Assembly: GCA_008692225.1 (NCBI GenBank) | Contig: VICG01000008.1 | Location: forward strand, 1,127,001 to 1,191,000 | Reading direction: 5' to 3' | Source of the DNA: Monilinia fructicola | Taxonomy: Eukaryota; Ascomycota; Leotiomycetes; Helotiales; Sclerotiniaceae | DNA: 64,000 nt | Shown: one piece after another, positions 12,700-25,076 of the stretch | Position numbering within the stretch: the first letter of the stretch is position 1 | How the letters are laid out: each line of letters begins with the position of its first letter | Position numbers and translations under genes: made by a program | Notes under the pieces: generated by a model | What the model saw: only the letters and a program-made list of their open reading frames with translations | What the model was told of the DNA's origin: nothing | The model's database searches: none

Positions 12700-13825
12700 T
12701 ATTGCTACTATTGCTATTAGATGGGATCTGGAAGTCTAGCTTTTAGATGTGAGAAGGTGTGAGGTTTCAAGGGAAAACGTTCAAGGAATTTCAAATTGTT
12801 GATTGGTTTGATTGATTGATGGATGGATGGACAGAATGTATACTCCAATTTTCCATGAAAAGATGGCAAGAGAAAAAAAAAATTTGACCTGCTCGAGAAG
12901 TTGAGATGGTGTTCATCCAATATATATAATCTGGAGCTGAAGGGAAGCGGGGTCAAGATTGGGACTACCTAGTAATCTGTTTATATAATCGCTTTGACGC
13001 AAATTGATAGGTTCTAGGATGGATTAGTTGTCTCTCCTCATGATAAGCACACCTACCTTTGCGGTCGTGTACTTGCAGTATTCTCAATCTTGGACGATTT
13101 CAGTCGAGTTTGCATAACCTGTGGGTATCAAAGCAAATCTGAGGGGTTTGGTGGGGAAGTACCTAGGTAGGTAGCTACTGAACGAACTTGTCATGGTAAT
13201 TTTTTGTGGGCCTGCTCATGAGTCATGAGGGACCGGGACAGATCGGGTGGGGTTGATGGGGACGGGCTTTGCTCGCTTCGGGCCGGGACTCATGGAATAT
13301 AGGGTGGGTTGATTTCTATGTAATATAATATTGAAGATATATTTGTTCTTCATCACCGTTTCTATTGATGTCTGGCTTTTGTTGAGGGGCTATGCGGTAT
13401 TATTCCGGTGCTTGATCCGTTTTCGTTCAATGCCTCATTGTGCATTTTTTCAGTGCGTGAGCGTCAGCTTATTTGATGCATCACGCACGTCGCATCGATG
13501 AGAAAGAGTCATATCGAATCAAATCACGATGATATCCTTGTTATTCAGAAAGTATCCAGGCATTTTGATTCAAACTCCTAGGAAGGGGTAACATATTGGG
13601 ATGCGGGTTACCGTGTAGCAAGGCTGTCGGCAGGGCTTTCGATGTATGATGGTTTTACCAACCATTGAAGTTTTAGCGCTTCTGTGTACAATTGCTATTT
13701 TGGCAGTGCAAGATTTTCCGGCTTGAAGCCTCAGCCTCATCAGCCATATAATGAGCTGGTGCCCCGCAACGAGGAGATATGGATGCTGCTACACATACAC
13801 ATCTGATTATCGGAATTTACGTCCC
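12700..13825. other. Intergenic region between divergent genes
   Basis: This is the promoter side of both the minus-strand A/B-barrel gene and the plus-strand BTB gene. An ACCTAGGT palindrome extended to ACCTAGGTAGGTAG lies near 13161. A short tetranucleotide repeat (TGGA/TTGA) occurs around 12810-12830. No coding signal. Confidence 0.4.
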
Positions 13826-14821
13826 ATGATCTCCACTAAATCCAAGTCTACGAGCTTGCTCCAAAAGTTTTATTCTAGAGAAGGTTGGCCTGGGAAAATG
13901 ACCGATACTCTTAACGCGATTCGCGCTTTGTACGACACAGGGAAATATGCAGATATGAAAATCTCTTGCGAGGATAGGGTGTTTGATGTTCATCGTGCGG
14001 TGGTGTGTATGCGATCACCGGTTATTGCTGCAGCTATGGACAATGATCACTGGGTAGGTAGAAATTCACAATCGAGGACGATGTGTATCATCTCATGAAG
14101 CATTAGGAAGAAGCGGCCAAGTCAGAATATCACATGGGGGATGACGAGCTGCCGATTGTGGAGGCGATGATTCGTTACTTGTACCATGGCACATATGATG
14201 ACCAAGTGGCCTTTAGGAAATCAACCGTCGGAGGATGGATCACAACTTGGGATTGATAATGCTGCGCTACCACCGAGTCCATCAATACCGGAAGCGGATT
14301 TGATAATTGAGGAAATTCCACCTGATCCACACGCTGGGGGATGGAGTATAGCACCATCCGAAAGTCCAGAAGTCATTCTTTGGGGGCGTCGCCAAGAAGG
14401 AAGATACGGGTTCGTGCCACGGATACAACCAGAAGTTTCCCCAGAGCCGGCAATAGATTCAACTCCATCATCATTACTCTTCAACGCCAAAGTCTATATC
14501 ATCGCCGATAAATATATGATTCCAGCTTTGAAAGATCTAGCGAATGAGAAGTGTTTGAGAAGTGTGGAAGCACATTGGAATACTCCAGAATTTTCCAAGG
14601 TTGCGGAATTACTTTGGGACAATACTGCGGAATCTGATAAGTTGTTGAGGGATGCGGTGGTCACAGCTGCTGCGACTCATGGTGATGGTCTTCTTGATCG
14701 TGGCGATTTCGTAGAGTTTATGTCTAAACACGGTGATTTCGCGGTGGAGGTTATGAAGAAAGCAAGGGATTTGCCTGAAAAGAAGAAGGGCAAGAAAGGT
14801 AAACGGCACGCCCTCATATAG
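13826..14821 (+). CDS. BTB/POZ domain protein
   Basis: BTB/POZ proteins dimerise and often serve as Cullin-3 adaptors; this compact fungal class is of unknown function. ATG 13826 or ATG 13898 (MTDTLNAIRALYDTGKYADM) could be the start. The second fits the family, whose domain begins at about this point. Motifs are SCEDRVFDVHRAVVCMRSPV, then after an intron at 14054-14106 (GTAGGT...ATTAG) the segment EEAAKSEYHMGDD and AMIRYLYHGTYDD. The C-terminal part, from about 14480, has LFNAKVYIIADKYMIPALKDLA and ends Lys-rich. The reading frame must change by one base near 14196-14206, in the spacer after TYDD, for the two halves to be one protein. I infer an indel there rather than an intron, since no good donor/acceptor pair fits. 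Confidence 0.75.
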
Positions 14822-15296
14822 TTTGCGGGTTAATTATACCTTTTCGTGGCGGTTCAGGCACTCTTTGGCTACCTAGGTACACTATATATTACTTTTATCA
14901 TGTTTGCATGATCTTGGCTCTACAACATTTGTATTTCGGTTCTGCAGGGTAGCATTGGCCTACATAATCGTCTTTGATGCACCGAACGACTGGTCATCCT
15001 TCTACCTCGGAACTACGGTCAACTCTCGAGAACAATTGGAAAATGGAACCCTAATAAATGTAGAAGAAGACATATTATCAGATTCATATACTTTTTCTTG
15101 GTGGAAAATGAATAAGTCGACCTCCGCGATCCATTACAACCAAGGAAATGGCTAGCCTTGAGTTACATAAGCACGTGGTGCGGGCACCGTGGCTTTCCTG
15201 TCAATTGCATCAATATCTTCCTTTCTAAATCTCCAATGCATGGGGTTTTTCATCGAATGTATTGAGAATTCCTGAATGGGGGGATACAAGTGATAT

Positions 15297-16690
15297 GGAG
15301 AATATAATAGAGTCTAATGCTATGCTGATCGAGGGAGATGAGGCACCTGACATCACTGAAGGTCACCCGGGTCCTCGCGTGGCTAGCACATAGACACTAC
15401 CTCGTATAGAGGAAGAAAATTATCATTCTGAATACGGCCACGGAGAAACACCTGGGTCTCGAGAATCTGGGCAAGATATTGCTAATGCTGTGTACCATCA
15501 TTATGTCGATGATGAAGAGAGCTTTTCTGAGAGCTGTCAAATCAAATCAAAGGAATGCAGTCGCCGTCACTATTTGCTGGTAAAGATGGAAGACATGGAT
15601 CTTCATCCCAATTAGATGACAGGATCGAGACTACAAACGGCCAGAGTGACTATGATACTCCAATAGCAGCTTTTTCAGCCTGCAAGTATTGCGAGTTATA
15701 CAAGGCCCAATTTCCTCTGTCTTATTCCGAGGCTTTCAAGACTCAAACATTTGGGAAATGGCAAGAAGAATGACAAGCACAACTGTGGCAGTATAGATTT
15801 CGGATTGGTGTGCAGATCATCTTACAATGTATTTTGTAATACTAGACTCTCTTACTGACAGCAGTCGCAGTCCTCAAAATGGAGGGAGAGGGGATAAAAA
15901 TTACAGAACCAATCGAATTTTGAAAACCCCCTCAGATCAGGACCCTCCAGAGCAACTTTAGTAGTCCCTCTAGATGAAAAATAATCGAGACAAGGCCGTA
16001 TGAAAGTTATGATAATGATGACGACAGTATCATACAGGAAGGATTCTATTTCTACGACTGGTGTTACTCCATTCTACTTTGGGAGAATGGGAACGATCAG
16101 CAACCCTACTTTATTTCGCCACTTCAAAAGCCTCGCAACTTCTCTCACCTGGAGAATACCGTGGGTTCTGAGGCCTGTTTGAACATTCAATGTATCAACG
16201 ATAGCCTACTATTCAACTTGGACGAGCTTACTCTAAAACTTCAGCCATTTTTTCTATCAAAATTGCCACCCGAATTGCGGACCCATGTTTGGGGGTATTT
16301 TGGACCATCATCTGCTTATAAGTCCCTCATAATCGTGGCAGGCGAGGTATCACGTTTGGCTGATCAAGTTCACCGTTCGACAAGCCCTTTCCTTACGCTG
16401 TATTTTCAATCACAGCTTATTGTGAAAATGACCAAGGTTCTCGGTATAGAGTATATTTAAAGCCTTCATGCAGACACTATAACAATTCCAATCACGGGGC
16501 GATCGTTTTCTTGTACTTCTAGATTAGCCATGGGCATTCACGGCATCTACGACGCGAGAAAGATCATCGGCCGGGATTGGTATTCTGACTGGTTCGGCAA
16601 GGTTCCCAGGTCGGGCATTGTCTAGTACGTCGATGGAGATTATGATATTGTGGATGATTGTAAGCTCGCGTGCAGGTTCGCCAGTGGTTC
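15297..16690 (+). pseudogene. Decayed fungal-specific F-box-like protein gene
   Basis: The frame from ATG 15297 (MENIIESNAMLIEGDEAPD) has a TAG at 15393, stays open to a second TAG near 15615, and coding-like sequence shifts frame near 15560-15600. Further on, a long frame covers about 15993-16690. It carries LSKLPPELRTHVWGYFG, an F-box-like motif usual in ascomycete lineage proteins. It is interrupted by TAA at 16458 and TAG at 16623, yet remains protein-like after both (SRLAMGIHGIYDARK, WFGKVPRSG). The 15393 TAG could alternatively be a splice acceptor. The two later stops have no such excuse. Function unknown. Confidence 0.55.
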
Positions 16691-17116
16691 AATGTGAGTT
16701 TTATGCCTTCTACATAAGATGTTACTTATATGTGTCCTATCAGAGATTGAATTTAGATGTTTGTAAGAATCATGCCCCGTTGTCGTCTATATGGGACAAA
16801 GAGAACATCCTACCAAAACGGGGGAAAGATTATTATGATCGCGTTATAGGCGGGAGATTCTAGAGATATCTCATCTTCATTTGCATAATTACAACTATCC
16901 CGAACCTACTCATTTCACGCCTCTCCCTAAATCTCCAATTTTCAGTACCTTCTCCTTTCTTTTCTCTTGCCTTCACTACTTCCTAGCCCTTGAAGACTTC
17001 AACCAATCACTCAAAACTTAGGTCTCATCATAATCATCATCATCACTTTTCCTCACCTCCTCACCTCCATCCTCTCGCATCCACAATAACAGTACCCTTT
17101 ATCGAACCTCATCCTA
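16691..17116. other. Intergenic region
   Basis: No gene seen. The last 200 bases are pyrimidine-rich (CCTCACCTCC, TCATCATAATCATC), resembling a fungal promoter or 5' leader before ATG 17117. Confidence 0.3.
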
Positions 17117-17463
17117 ATGTCTCAAGATCCGGACAAGGAAAGGGGTAGAGAAGTTAAGCGACTTGAGAACTTCTCATTCCCCCACGTGCCATCCATCCTT
17201 CGTGATCGATCATCAAGACCGCCATGAGTTTGAGGAAAAAATCATCTATTCTTAGTATGCTTTCGGATTTCCCATCTTGGAAAATGGGCGTCGAGTACGT
17301 TAGGGAGGAAGAGGGCGTTGGCTTGAAACTCGGACATCTGATGTTTCAAGCTTGCTATATACACACTGTGAAATATCGGTGTTACGTTCTGGTGCTTTTT
17401 GATTGGAAGGTGGGGTTTAGAAGGATAATGGGGCTTGAAAGGGAAACAGTCGGGAGGGAATGA
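17117..17463 (+). CDS. Possible small hypothetical gene, broken frame
   Basis: ATG 17117 opens a frame starting MSQDPDKERGREVKRLENF that ends at TGA 17225 after 36 codons. The next frame begins directly with MSLRKKSSILSMLSDFP and runs to 17463. The two pieces look like one charged N-terminus split by a one-base shift. A CT-rich leader precedes the ATG. No domain is recognisable and no homologue comes to mind. It could be spurious. Confidence 0.25.
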
Positions 17464-19805
17464 GTGTTTTTTTAATTTGAGCGTGTAAAAGTTATTAGCG
17501 AATGTCAGCGGTGATGGAGGTAAGACTACATCCGGGAGATTTAAGGTAAGATTTACGTTTTTTTTTTTTGGCTGAGAACCTAGACGCTGGTATAATCACA
17601 CTGGTTCATGGCGCCATCAGCTTTCATTTTTCAAGGCTTTGTGTCTTTGTCACAGTTTGGCTGTATATCGACTCCGTACAGGCACGGGCGGCGTTAGGAG
17701 TCACCGTTTGCGGTATGGTATGCAAGACGTGGAAAATGGGAATGAGCGTCTATGCGATATTGCAAGAGAAGACTGAGAAGAGAAGCTATGCCATCCCTTC
17801 TCCCCGAAAACTCACTCTGCGTATGTCACCTCGCACACACACCCCAGCTGATCAGCCAAAACCATGCTCCCAGAATTAGGAGGAGGAAGCGGATATTGTT
17901 GGTATAAACTTGGTCAGTTAAAGTGTAAGTACTTAATCCTTTTGTTGGTATATCATCGTTGTTATTCTCTATGTAACCTATGGAATGGAGGATGACTTTC
18001 TAGACGTCCTCGAGGTGCTCGGCGCGGCGATTTGGTACAGAGAAAACACGCCGTCTCCACAGATCCGGACTTTGCAACCAATTTTCCGGTTTATGTAGAG
18101 CTGCAGTTGAAGGCATCGAGTCCTTCATGGCCAGTTGTGTGTCGCAAAATGGTAAGAGGATTGAAAGAAGGATACTGGGCGAGGACGTCAGGGGCGACGT
18201 CGGGGATAGTATAGGGCGTTATATGGTTAGTCTAACTATATGGACATCTTCCACACCGGTGAAGGAATAGGAGACCTGCGCATGTTGGAGCACCGGAGGA
18301 AGATGGCTTGGTAGTCAGATTGTAGTCTTGGAACAAGAGGGCATTAATTCGTACAGGAAAGAGGGGACCTCGAAGGTCAGGAAATGGGGATGACTAAAAT
18401 AGAAGTTGGGGTCGTCTGGGACAGATTGTTCGGTAAGGGTCAAGCAAGCAGACCTAGCCAATCTACCTTCGTAGCAAAACCACAATCAAGCTCCCTGATA
18501 CTGGGGGGAGAGAGTAAGCCGTGAAGCAGAATAGTTCCAAAGAGTGAGGAACCAAAGAGCACGTTGAGGAATACACATGTACAGGGCCAACCCATTCCAA
18601 CGTTCTTTTTGACACGGCGCATGGTATCCCACGGAATACAAGTCAATGGACCCCAAGCTGAACATGAAGCTTCGCATCATATCATCACATCATCACATCA
18701 CATCACATCAGATCAACAGGGCGTAGACGACATTTCCGAATATAACCCAGCGCAGACGATGTATGCCAGCGCTATCTATCAGCAAGCAAACGGTCCCCTG
18801 CAGAAAGAAGTTGAATACTCATATTCTCCGCCCCCTGCCCCCACCCTCTCTACCTAAAAAGACACCGACTGCTACAGTATTTCATTCCCCACAACGAATC
18901 CAGCCCAAGATTCCCTTCAACGCCCACCCCTCCGCAGAAAGGGATCCCACCACGAGCAGAACCCGCAAGATCAAGCGAGGAAACCGGAGTACAGATGCCA
19001 AACGACCAAATCTCTTGACCCGCCTCGCACCTTCGCAAAATGAACGGCCCGTAGTCTTTGAACGGCTGGAGGTAGGTGACTTGAGATACTTCAAAATACT
19101 CGAGACGTCGTGATATCGTTTTATTTCGTGCTTGGAAAGACACTCTATTCCTCTGACATCTCAGCTGTAGCTTGTGTCTGGATAATCGAGATGGGTAGGG
19201 GTTCCAATGCATGATATTCTATATGGTCTTGAAAGCGATCAAATATCATAGAATATCAAATTCACAGATGAATGAGTTTGAGTATTTTGTGGAACAGTAT
19301 ACTTTAGCAGATAAAAGATAGCCTCATTTTTTATGCTTTCATTACAGCGCGGTGGCACAGTGGTAAGAGGAAGGCGCACTACGCATTTGAAGTGCAAGAC
19401 TTCAGGCTAGATCAATATCGTGGACTTTCTCATGCTTTATGAGGATGAAGCAAAATTCACGACATGGAGAGATTGTTGTAAGTCTTTTTTTGGTATTCGC
19501 TAATCGATAGACTGATGTCCCCTATACATTGGGGAGCTGATTCACGACATATGGGGATAACCCATTGTGCGAGCTGGAATATTTAAGTTCAAAACACCCC
19601 CGCCATATATACACCGTTCAAAGTTTGCACAATTTCGGGTATAATTTCTAAGTTTCAAGGATGATTTTAATCGTAACCTCTATTCGCGTCACTCGCGAAG
19701 TTGTGTAAGCTATCAGAGTCAGCTTGTTGTCATGGCACCATCGTTTGAACAGTGAGGAAAACATACCTGATATCTTGACGATCTCTAACTGGAGGGGTAC
19801 TAGAC
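17464..19805. other. Gene-poor region
   Basis: Only short, conflicting open frames are present on both strands, with no motifs. A CATCA simple repeat occurs around 18676-18710. A tRNA-like A-box occurs near 19350-19370 but without a complete tRNA (see findings). No supportable gene. Confidence 0.4.
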
Positions 19806-21506
19806 TCAGTCGTCTCTAAACTTGGGTCTGGCATTACCATTCTCAGTTCCATCGACGTTTTGGCCATGATGAGTTTCAGGGACTATCTGGCCATTCGAGT
19901 CCACTACTGCTCCATGAGTAATGAGATTGAATTCCTTCTCTCCTGCCACACCATGAAGGACAGCCTCCTTGGCGCTCTCCAAAACCTTCATCTTACGTGT
20001 TTCGCCTCTGATCTTTTCCAAAATGCTCGAAATAGCCATCTTGAACCGGTGTTACATAAGTACCACAGAAAACACCAACTTCAAACTCTTGGTCTTTGGA
20101 TCACGAGGAGAAAGTTCGGCACAAGATGCCTTCAAATCCTCTAAAGATTGATAGATAACCTCTTCCGCGCCAATGTGTTTAGCAATAGCATGTCTATCAC
20201 GGTTATGTGCGACAAGTTCTTGGGGTGAAGCAAGATCAATACCATAGATATGTGCATGAGTGATTGGTGGGGCGGAGGAAGCGAAAAATGACTTTCTTTG
20301 CGCCTGCTTCACGGGCCATAGACACAATTTCTCTACTGGTAGTACCACGAACAATACTGTCATCAACCAAAAGGACAGTGCGTCCAGCAAATTCAGACTC
20401 CATTGCGCTGAGCTTACGACGAACAGATTTCTGACGAGCACCTTGTCCTGGCATGATGAAAGTGCGGAAGACATAGCGATTCTTGACGAAACCTTGGCAG
20501 TAAGGGATATTTAGACGCTCTGAAACACTCTGAGCTGAGGTATTGGAAGTTTCAGGAATTGGAATGACGACATCAATTTCCTTGATTGCTTCTGGGCCGA
20601 GAACCTTGCTGATAGTATCAGCGAGCTTGAATCCCATGGCTTGTCGACTTCGATGAACACTGATACCATCGATAATGGAGTCAGGTCTAGCAAAATAGAC
20701 ATATTCGAAAATATCTGGGGCGTAATTCTTTTTGTGGAACGACTTGTCTGAAAAGGGGTGCGGAACCTTTTCTAATGATAACGGCTTGTCCGGGGAGGAT
20801 ATCGACGAGGTTCGAGAACCCGAGTTGGCACAAAAGCAACGGATTCAGAAGCCATCATATAATCGGTAGCTCCAACCAAAGTCGAGGATGGTCGTGAACC
20901 CAAGACGAGGGGCCGAATGCCGTGGGGATCGCGGAAACCGAGAATGCCAAACCCAGCCAACATTGCTGTGCAAGCCCAACCTCCAACGCATCTGCCATAC
21001 ATTCTTTCCAAACTGTTGAAAATATCTTCTTCGTTGACACGGGCTTTTCCAGTCTCGTTGAGCTCATTGGCGAAGATGTTGAGCATAAGCTCACTATCGC
21101 TATCGGTGTTGATATGTCTGTGAGCTTCAAAGTCGAGGTATTGCTTGAGCTCTGGGGCATTGATCAGGTTTCCATTATGCGCGAAAGTAATTCCGTATGG
21201 ACTGTTGACATAGAAAGGTTGAGCTTCGGCGCTGTTACTACTGCTTCCAGCGGTAGGGTATCTCAAGTGGCCCAAACCCATGAATCCAGGAAGATCCTGG
21301 ACACGAGATCCATCCTGGAACACTCTTGCAGCCATGCCGTTGCCCTTGCATTGATAGATTCGGCCTCCCGCAGCACACGTAGCGATTCCACACGCATCTT
21401 GTCCTCTGTGTTGCAAATAGTAGAGAGCGTCATGTAGGTCCGATGCTGCGGCGATGGAGGAAGGGTCGTCAACAGCACCCAATATCAAACCGAGAATTCC
21501 ACACAT
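19806..21506 (-). CDS. ADE4: Amidophosphoribosyltransferase, frame broken at five sites
   Basis: This enzyme transfers glutamine amide nitrogen to PRPP, the committed step of de novo purine synthesis in the cytosol. The start [10 protein letters not shown] exposes Cys2, the class II glutaminase nucleophile. Further motifs are [36 protein letters not shown] and [17 protein letters not shown]. The C-terminal half is the phosphoribosyltransferase with [15 protein letters not shown], the [15 protein letters not shown] segment, the PRPP loop [14 protein letters not shown] and [13 protein letters not shown]. The protein is full length in pieces, but five one-base differences change frame: runs at 20832-20835, 20729-20733, 20284-20288, about 20088-20090 (base missing) and 20020-20023. 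At each, similarity continues in the next frame. No introns are needed. It is most likely a functional gene with consensus errors. Confidence 0.95.
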
Positions 21507-22264
21507 CTTGTAGAAGCGTTATGAAGTAACTATCTGAAGACTATCGGGATCTCGTTAGCCCCACAACTGGTATGCACTGTGCGATAAGAAACAAGACGTA
21601 ATGTTAGCGGTAGCTGAAGTTGAAAGATTGCATCCCGCAGAACTTTTTGATGTGAGTGTCATGGCTTGTGACAGGAAAGGATTTCCAGGTGGAATGATCG
21701 TACAGAATTCGGAGTGGTGTAACTCGGAGGGAAAGAGAATGACCTACGATTTGTACTTTGTGGGTTTCTTGCACTTTACAGACTTCTTTCCCAAAATCCG
21801 AGATATGATTCACGATTCTTCCGAGAAAGGTGCGTAGGGAGGGTAATTGGAAGGAAAAGAAAAGTCCCAAGAATTCAAATCAAGTGAATTTCAAATAGGG
21901 AATCAAGTAATTCAACCAAAATTGAATAGAAGATGATCAGAGGGAATGAATGAATGGTCTGAAATTGAGCAGATAACTGCGGATGGAAGATATCTTTGAT
22001 GACATTTTGAAGGTTTTAGGATTTTTTTTTTCTTTCCTATCTCATCCATCCCACCTACATGATAAACTTTTTTAGACCGGGACCGGACCTACTTGAACTG
22101 CCCAGGTGAGCTAGTATCTTTAGTTTAGGTAGGCGGTGAACGAGGGGAGCGATTACATAATGGGCAGAATTTGTATTGTTTTCATTTCATGCACATGGCT
22201 TGATTTGGTGTGAGTTTCATGGACTAAATGGACCAAATGAAAGCAAGCAAGCACCACGGTGAAG
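21507..22264. other. ADE4 upstream region
   Basis: Promoter side of ADE4 on the minus strand. No further gene is seen. A plus-strand frame at 21601-21837 has no recognisable motif and I treat it as chance. Confidence 0.4.
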
Positions 22265-22350
22265 CAGGTCAGAAGACGAAGATGATGAAGATGATGAAGA
22301 GGATGATGAGGATGATGAGGATGGGGATGAGGAAAAGGATGAGGATGAAA
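22265..22350. repeat. Purine-rich GATGAA/GATGAG simple repeat
   Basis: Imperfect trinucleotide/hexanucleotide array of GAT, GAA and GAG units on the plus strand. It has no coding context. Confidence 0.8.
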
Positions 22351-22730
22351 TACCTTCATTATTACCTGACCTTCCAAGGTTGAATATCGTTCGAGGATTC
22401 CTTTATCACTCTGCCTCTATCAGAATGCTTTTATATGAGTGGCTAAGGTTATACTCCAGTATATATCATTCATTCATTCATTCAATACTCGCAGGTAAAG
22501 AGAGACTCTACCTCTTTCTCGCCTCCTTTATAAAAGACATGCAATGCCCAGCCTTCAATTGGTTGATTTGAAATTTAATTCCCAAGGCCCCACGACGACC
22601 ACTCTTTCGAGGGCTTAATATCAAATACAGAGTAGGATTCCATCCATGGATACTGACGATCCATGAAGTCAATGCAGGTGATCGTAAAACCTCTCCGATT
22701 TCTATTATATCAGCTAATCATATCATTCAT

Positions 22731-22848
22731 AGCCTTCATAGCCTTCATATCCTTCATATCCTTCATATCCTTCATATCCTTCATATCCTTCATATCCTTC
22801 ATATCCTTCATATCCTTCATATCCTTCATATCCTTCATATCCTTCATG
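22731..22848. repeat. 9-bp minisatellite, about 13 units
   Basis: The unit is TCCTTCATA. The first two copies are GCCTTCATA and the rest are nearly perfect; the array ends in a TCCTTCATG variant. Because 9 is a multiple of 3 the array is open in one frame and would read Phe-Ile-Ser repeats, but nothing else suggests a protein. Confidence 0.9.
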
Positions 22849-22977
22849 TCAGATGATTCTGAGCTTGACCAACCAAGTTTATCAAGCAGGCACGTGATAG
22901 ATTAAGATTAAGGTTAATAGATAGAATCTTACAACTTTAAAAATATTACACCAGTAGGCAATAAACCAAAACCGCCT

Positions 22978-23045
22978 CACACACACACACGCACATATAT
23001 ATCCATATTATATATATATATATATCCATATATATTTATATCTAC
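22978..23045. repeat. CA/TA microsatellite
   Basis: An (AC)n run is followed by (AT)n and TATATCCATATAT-like sequence, just 3' of the minus-strand transporter gene. Confidence 0.8.
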
Positions 23046-23056
23046 ATGTCTTATAT

Positions 23057-25076
23057 CTATATACTTGTCGAACTACCTTCTCTTATATCCAGATCCGTTG
23101 CCTTGCTTACATCTAACCCAGCTTCCGTTTGGACTTCATCATTCAAGATATTAATATTGCTCGAGGACTCGTTCGCTTTCCCCCTTGCTTCCCTAATGGT
23201 TTATCAGTACAGAGCAAATCAACATGAATCAACATGGTTAATGATAATTTAGCCTCGACTTACTGAAGTTTCTCCCGCTCCCACAAAAATCTGATAGCGA
23301 AAGCCGTCAGGATGAGAGGATGAAAGAAAGCACACTGATGGTGATAAATCCCTTTCGATATTGCGGAGCGTCGACTTGTTGCCAAACGATTAACGGTAAC
23401 CAAGCTTGAAGAACGTAAGCCATCTCGTTCATGCTTCCAATCACAATTGCTCTTTCTTCATTATCTTTGTTACAGATTTCATGCGCCCATCTGGAAATTT
23501 GTTAGCATCTCCAGCTTGACAGGTCAATGAGATTCATGGGACCTTACGCCATGCAAAGGCCAGAAAGACCAAATCCGGACCCCATCATATAATAACATGC
23601 CCACTTCCATCCAATTGGTATGTCCCATATTGCGAGAGAAAACATAACATATGATGTTCACCGTACCTCCGAAAACAATTGGTGGCCAGCGTTTTCCATC
23701 CAAAATAGCATCCGAAGTCCAGGCGTACGCAAGTGTTGTCACAATTTGTACTGCGGAAGTACCTGTCGGATATGTATTTATTTGTCCCACCGTATACTTT
23801 GGGTTTTTTGAGCTCTTGAGAAATTGGGCAAAAACTGGCGCCGCGGCAGCCGCTCCATTATTGAAAGCTCTGAATGCTCGTCAGTGGGGAGGTCATGTGG
23901 CTTAGGTCAAAGAGTTCGTACACGTATAAAAAGTGTGAGGGCATAGATATGCCATGATGAAAGAATCTTCTTTATTTTTGCTCTGGGTATATGGCTTTCT
24001 CTGCTCCCGACCTTCCAACTCCATCCGTTTCTTACCATAGTCTAGTTCCTATTTCTTAATTAGAAAGAAGCGGAAAGAAGGTGGTCAAATACACACCTCT
24101 TGGGAAAAGTACCACGCCTTGGCAATTTCTGGGACATCAGGGAGCATGAAGTATCCTGCTATGGCGATGGGGAGTGAAATAAATACCGTCGACTATGAAA
24201 AGCCTATGTCAAAGTCAGTCACCATGATGATTTTCATGATCAACTCATCACAAGCTTCTCACCATTGCCAACCTTTCAGACCGCCTCTACCACCGAGATG
24301 GTAGACAGAAGCCATCAAATAATCCGGAAAACATCGATCCAAGAGCACCTGTGTCGCATGAAATATACATGATCTTTTTGCCAACTCGTCTTTTCTGTAC
24401 CATGATCCGATGATATACTGCATTCCCGGGTAGAATCCACTTTCGGCCAAACCAATTAGGAACCTCAACGCATATATCTGTGATACATTATTGCAACGCG
24501 ACATGCACATGGTTAAGATCGTCCAGACCACCTGTACCCTTATCAGCTACTATACTCCAGTATTCAACTGCGCAGGACTGGTGCATACTTCAAGGGTCGG
24601 AATCCATATAGACGGAGGGATTCGAGTGAGTATAATGTTACTAGGAATCTCTCCAATCACATATCCGACTGTCCAAGTGGCGACCATGTAGTTGAGTTGG
24701 TTTCCGTACAAGCCCAGATCTTCTTTCATCCCCGATACAAATGCATTGTTGATATTTTGTTGGTCCAGATTCTTAATGAAATATCCTACAGTATCGATTT
24801 GTCAAAAGTTAGAAGTCTTGTGCTTGCAAGGGGGCGCTGAGTGCCCAGAGAATAGTCGAGGGGTAATTACCCAGAGAAGCAAATGTTAAAACAGCCAAGT
24901 CAAGCTTAAATAAAAATCTTCTCTCTTCAGGCGATTTATCCAAAGTATCCCATATAATAACTGGTCCATTTCTTCTGTATCTTTTCCTTGATCACCGTCC
25001 TTGAGACTTCTTCTTCCGAACTGGAATTGTCGATCACGTGGTCCTGTACCAGGAAGGTGTTTTTGCCGGAACTCAT
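23057..25076 (-). CDS. MFS transporter, anion:cation symporter family (Liz1/Fen2-like)
   Basis: Family members import organic anions such as pantothenate, allantoate or vitamins at the plasma membrane. The best guess is pantothenate-type (Liz1-like), from the motif order, but the substrate is not proven. The start at 25076 gives MSSGKNTFLVQDHV, then a cytosolic tail with DKSPEERRFLFKLDLAVLTF. After an intron come LDQQNINNAFVSGMKEDLGLY, NYMVATWTVGYVIGEIPSN, ALRFLIGLAESGFYPGMQYI and SVYHLGGRGGLKGWQW. Distal pieces are VGQINTYPTGTSAVQIVTTL, the IPIGWKWACYYMMGSGFGLSG segment and TAFAIRFLWEREK. The last exon ends TAG at 23057. The frame shifts near 24950, 24310-24360, 23640 and 23300, so this is an assembled interpretation, not one clean reading. 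Several short introns are present. Confidence 0.8.

Noticed and set aside
20922..21437. 171-codon plus-strand frame
   Set aside because: Antisense to the N-terminal glutaminase domain of ADE4.
22663..22905. 80-codon frame coding Phe-Ile-Ser repeats
   Set aside because: It is the 9-bp minisatellite read in its open frame, with no start context or flanking coding signal.
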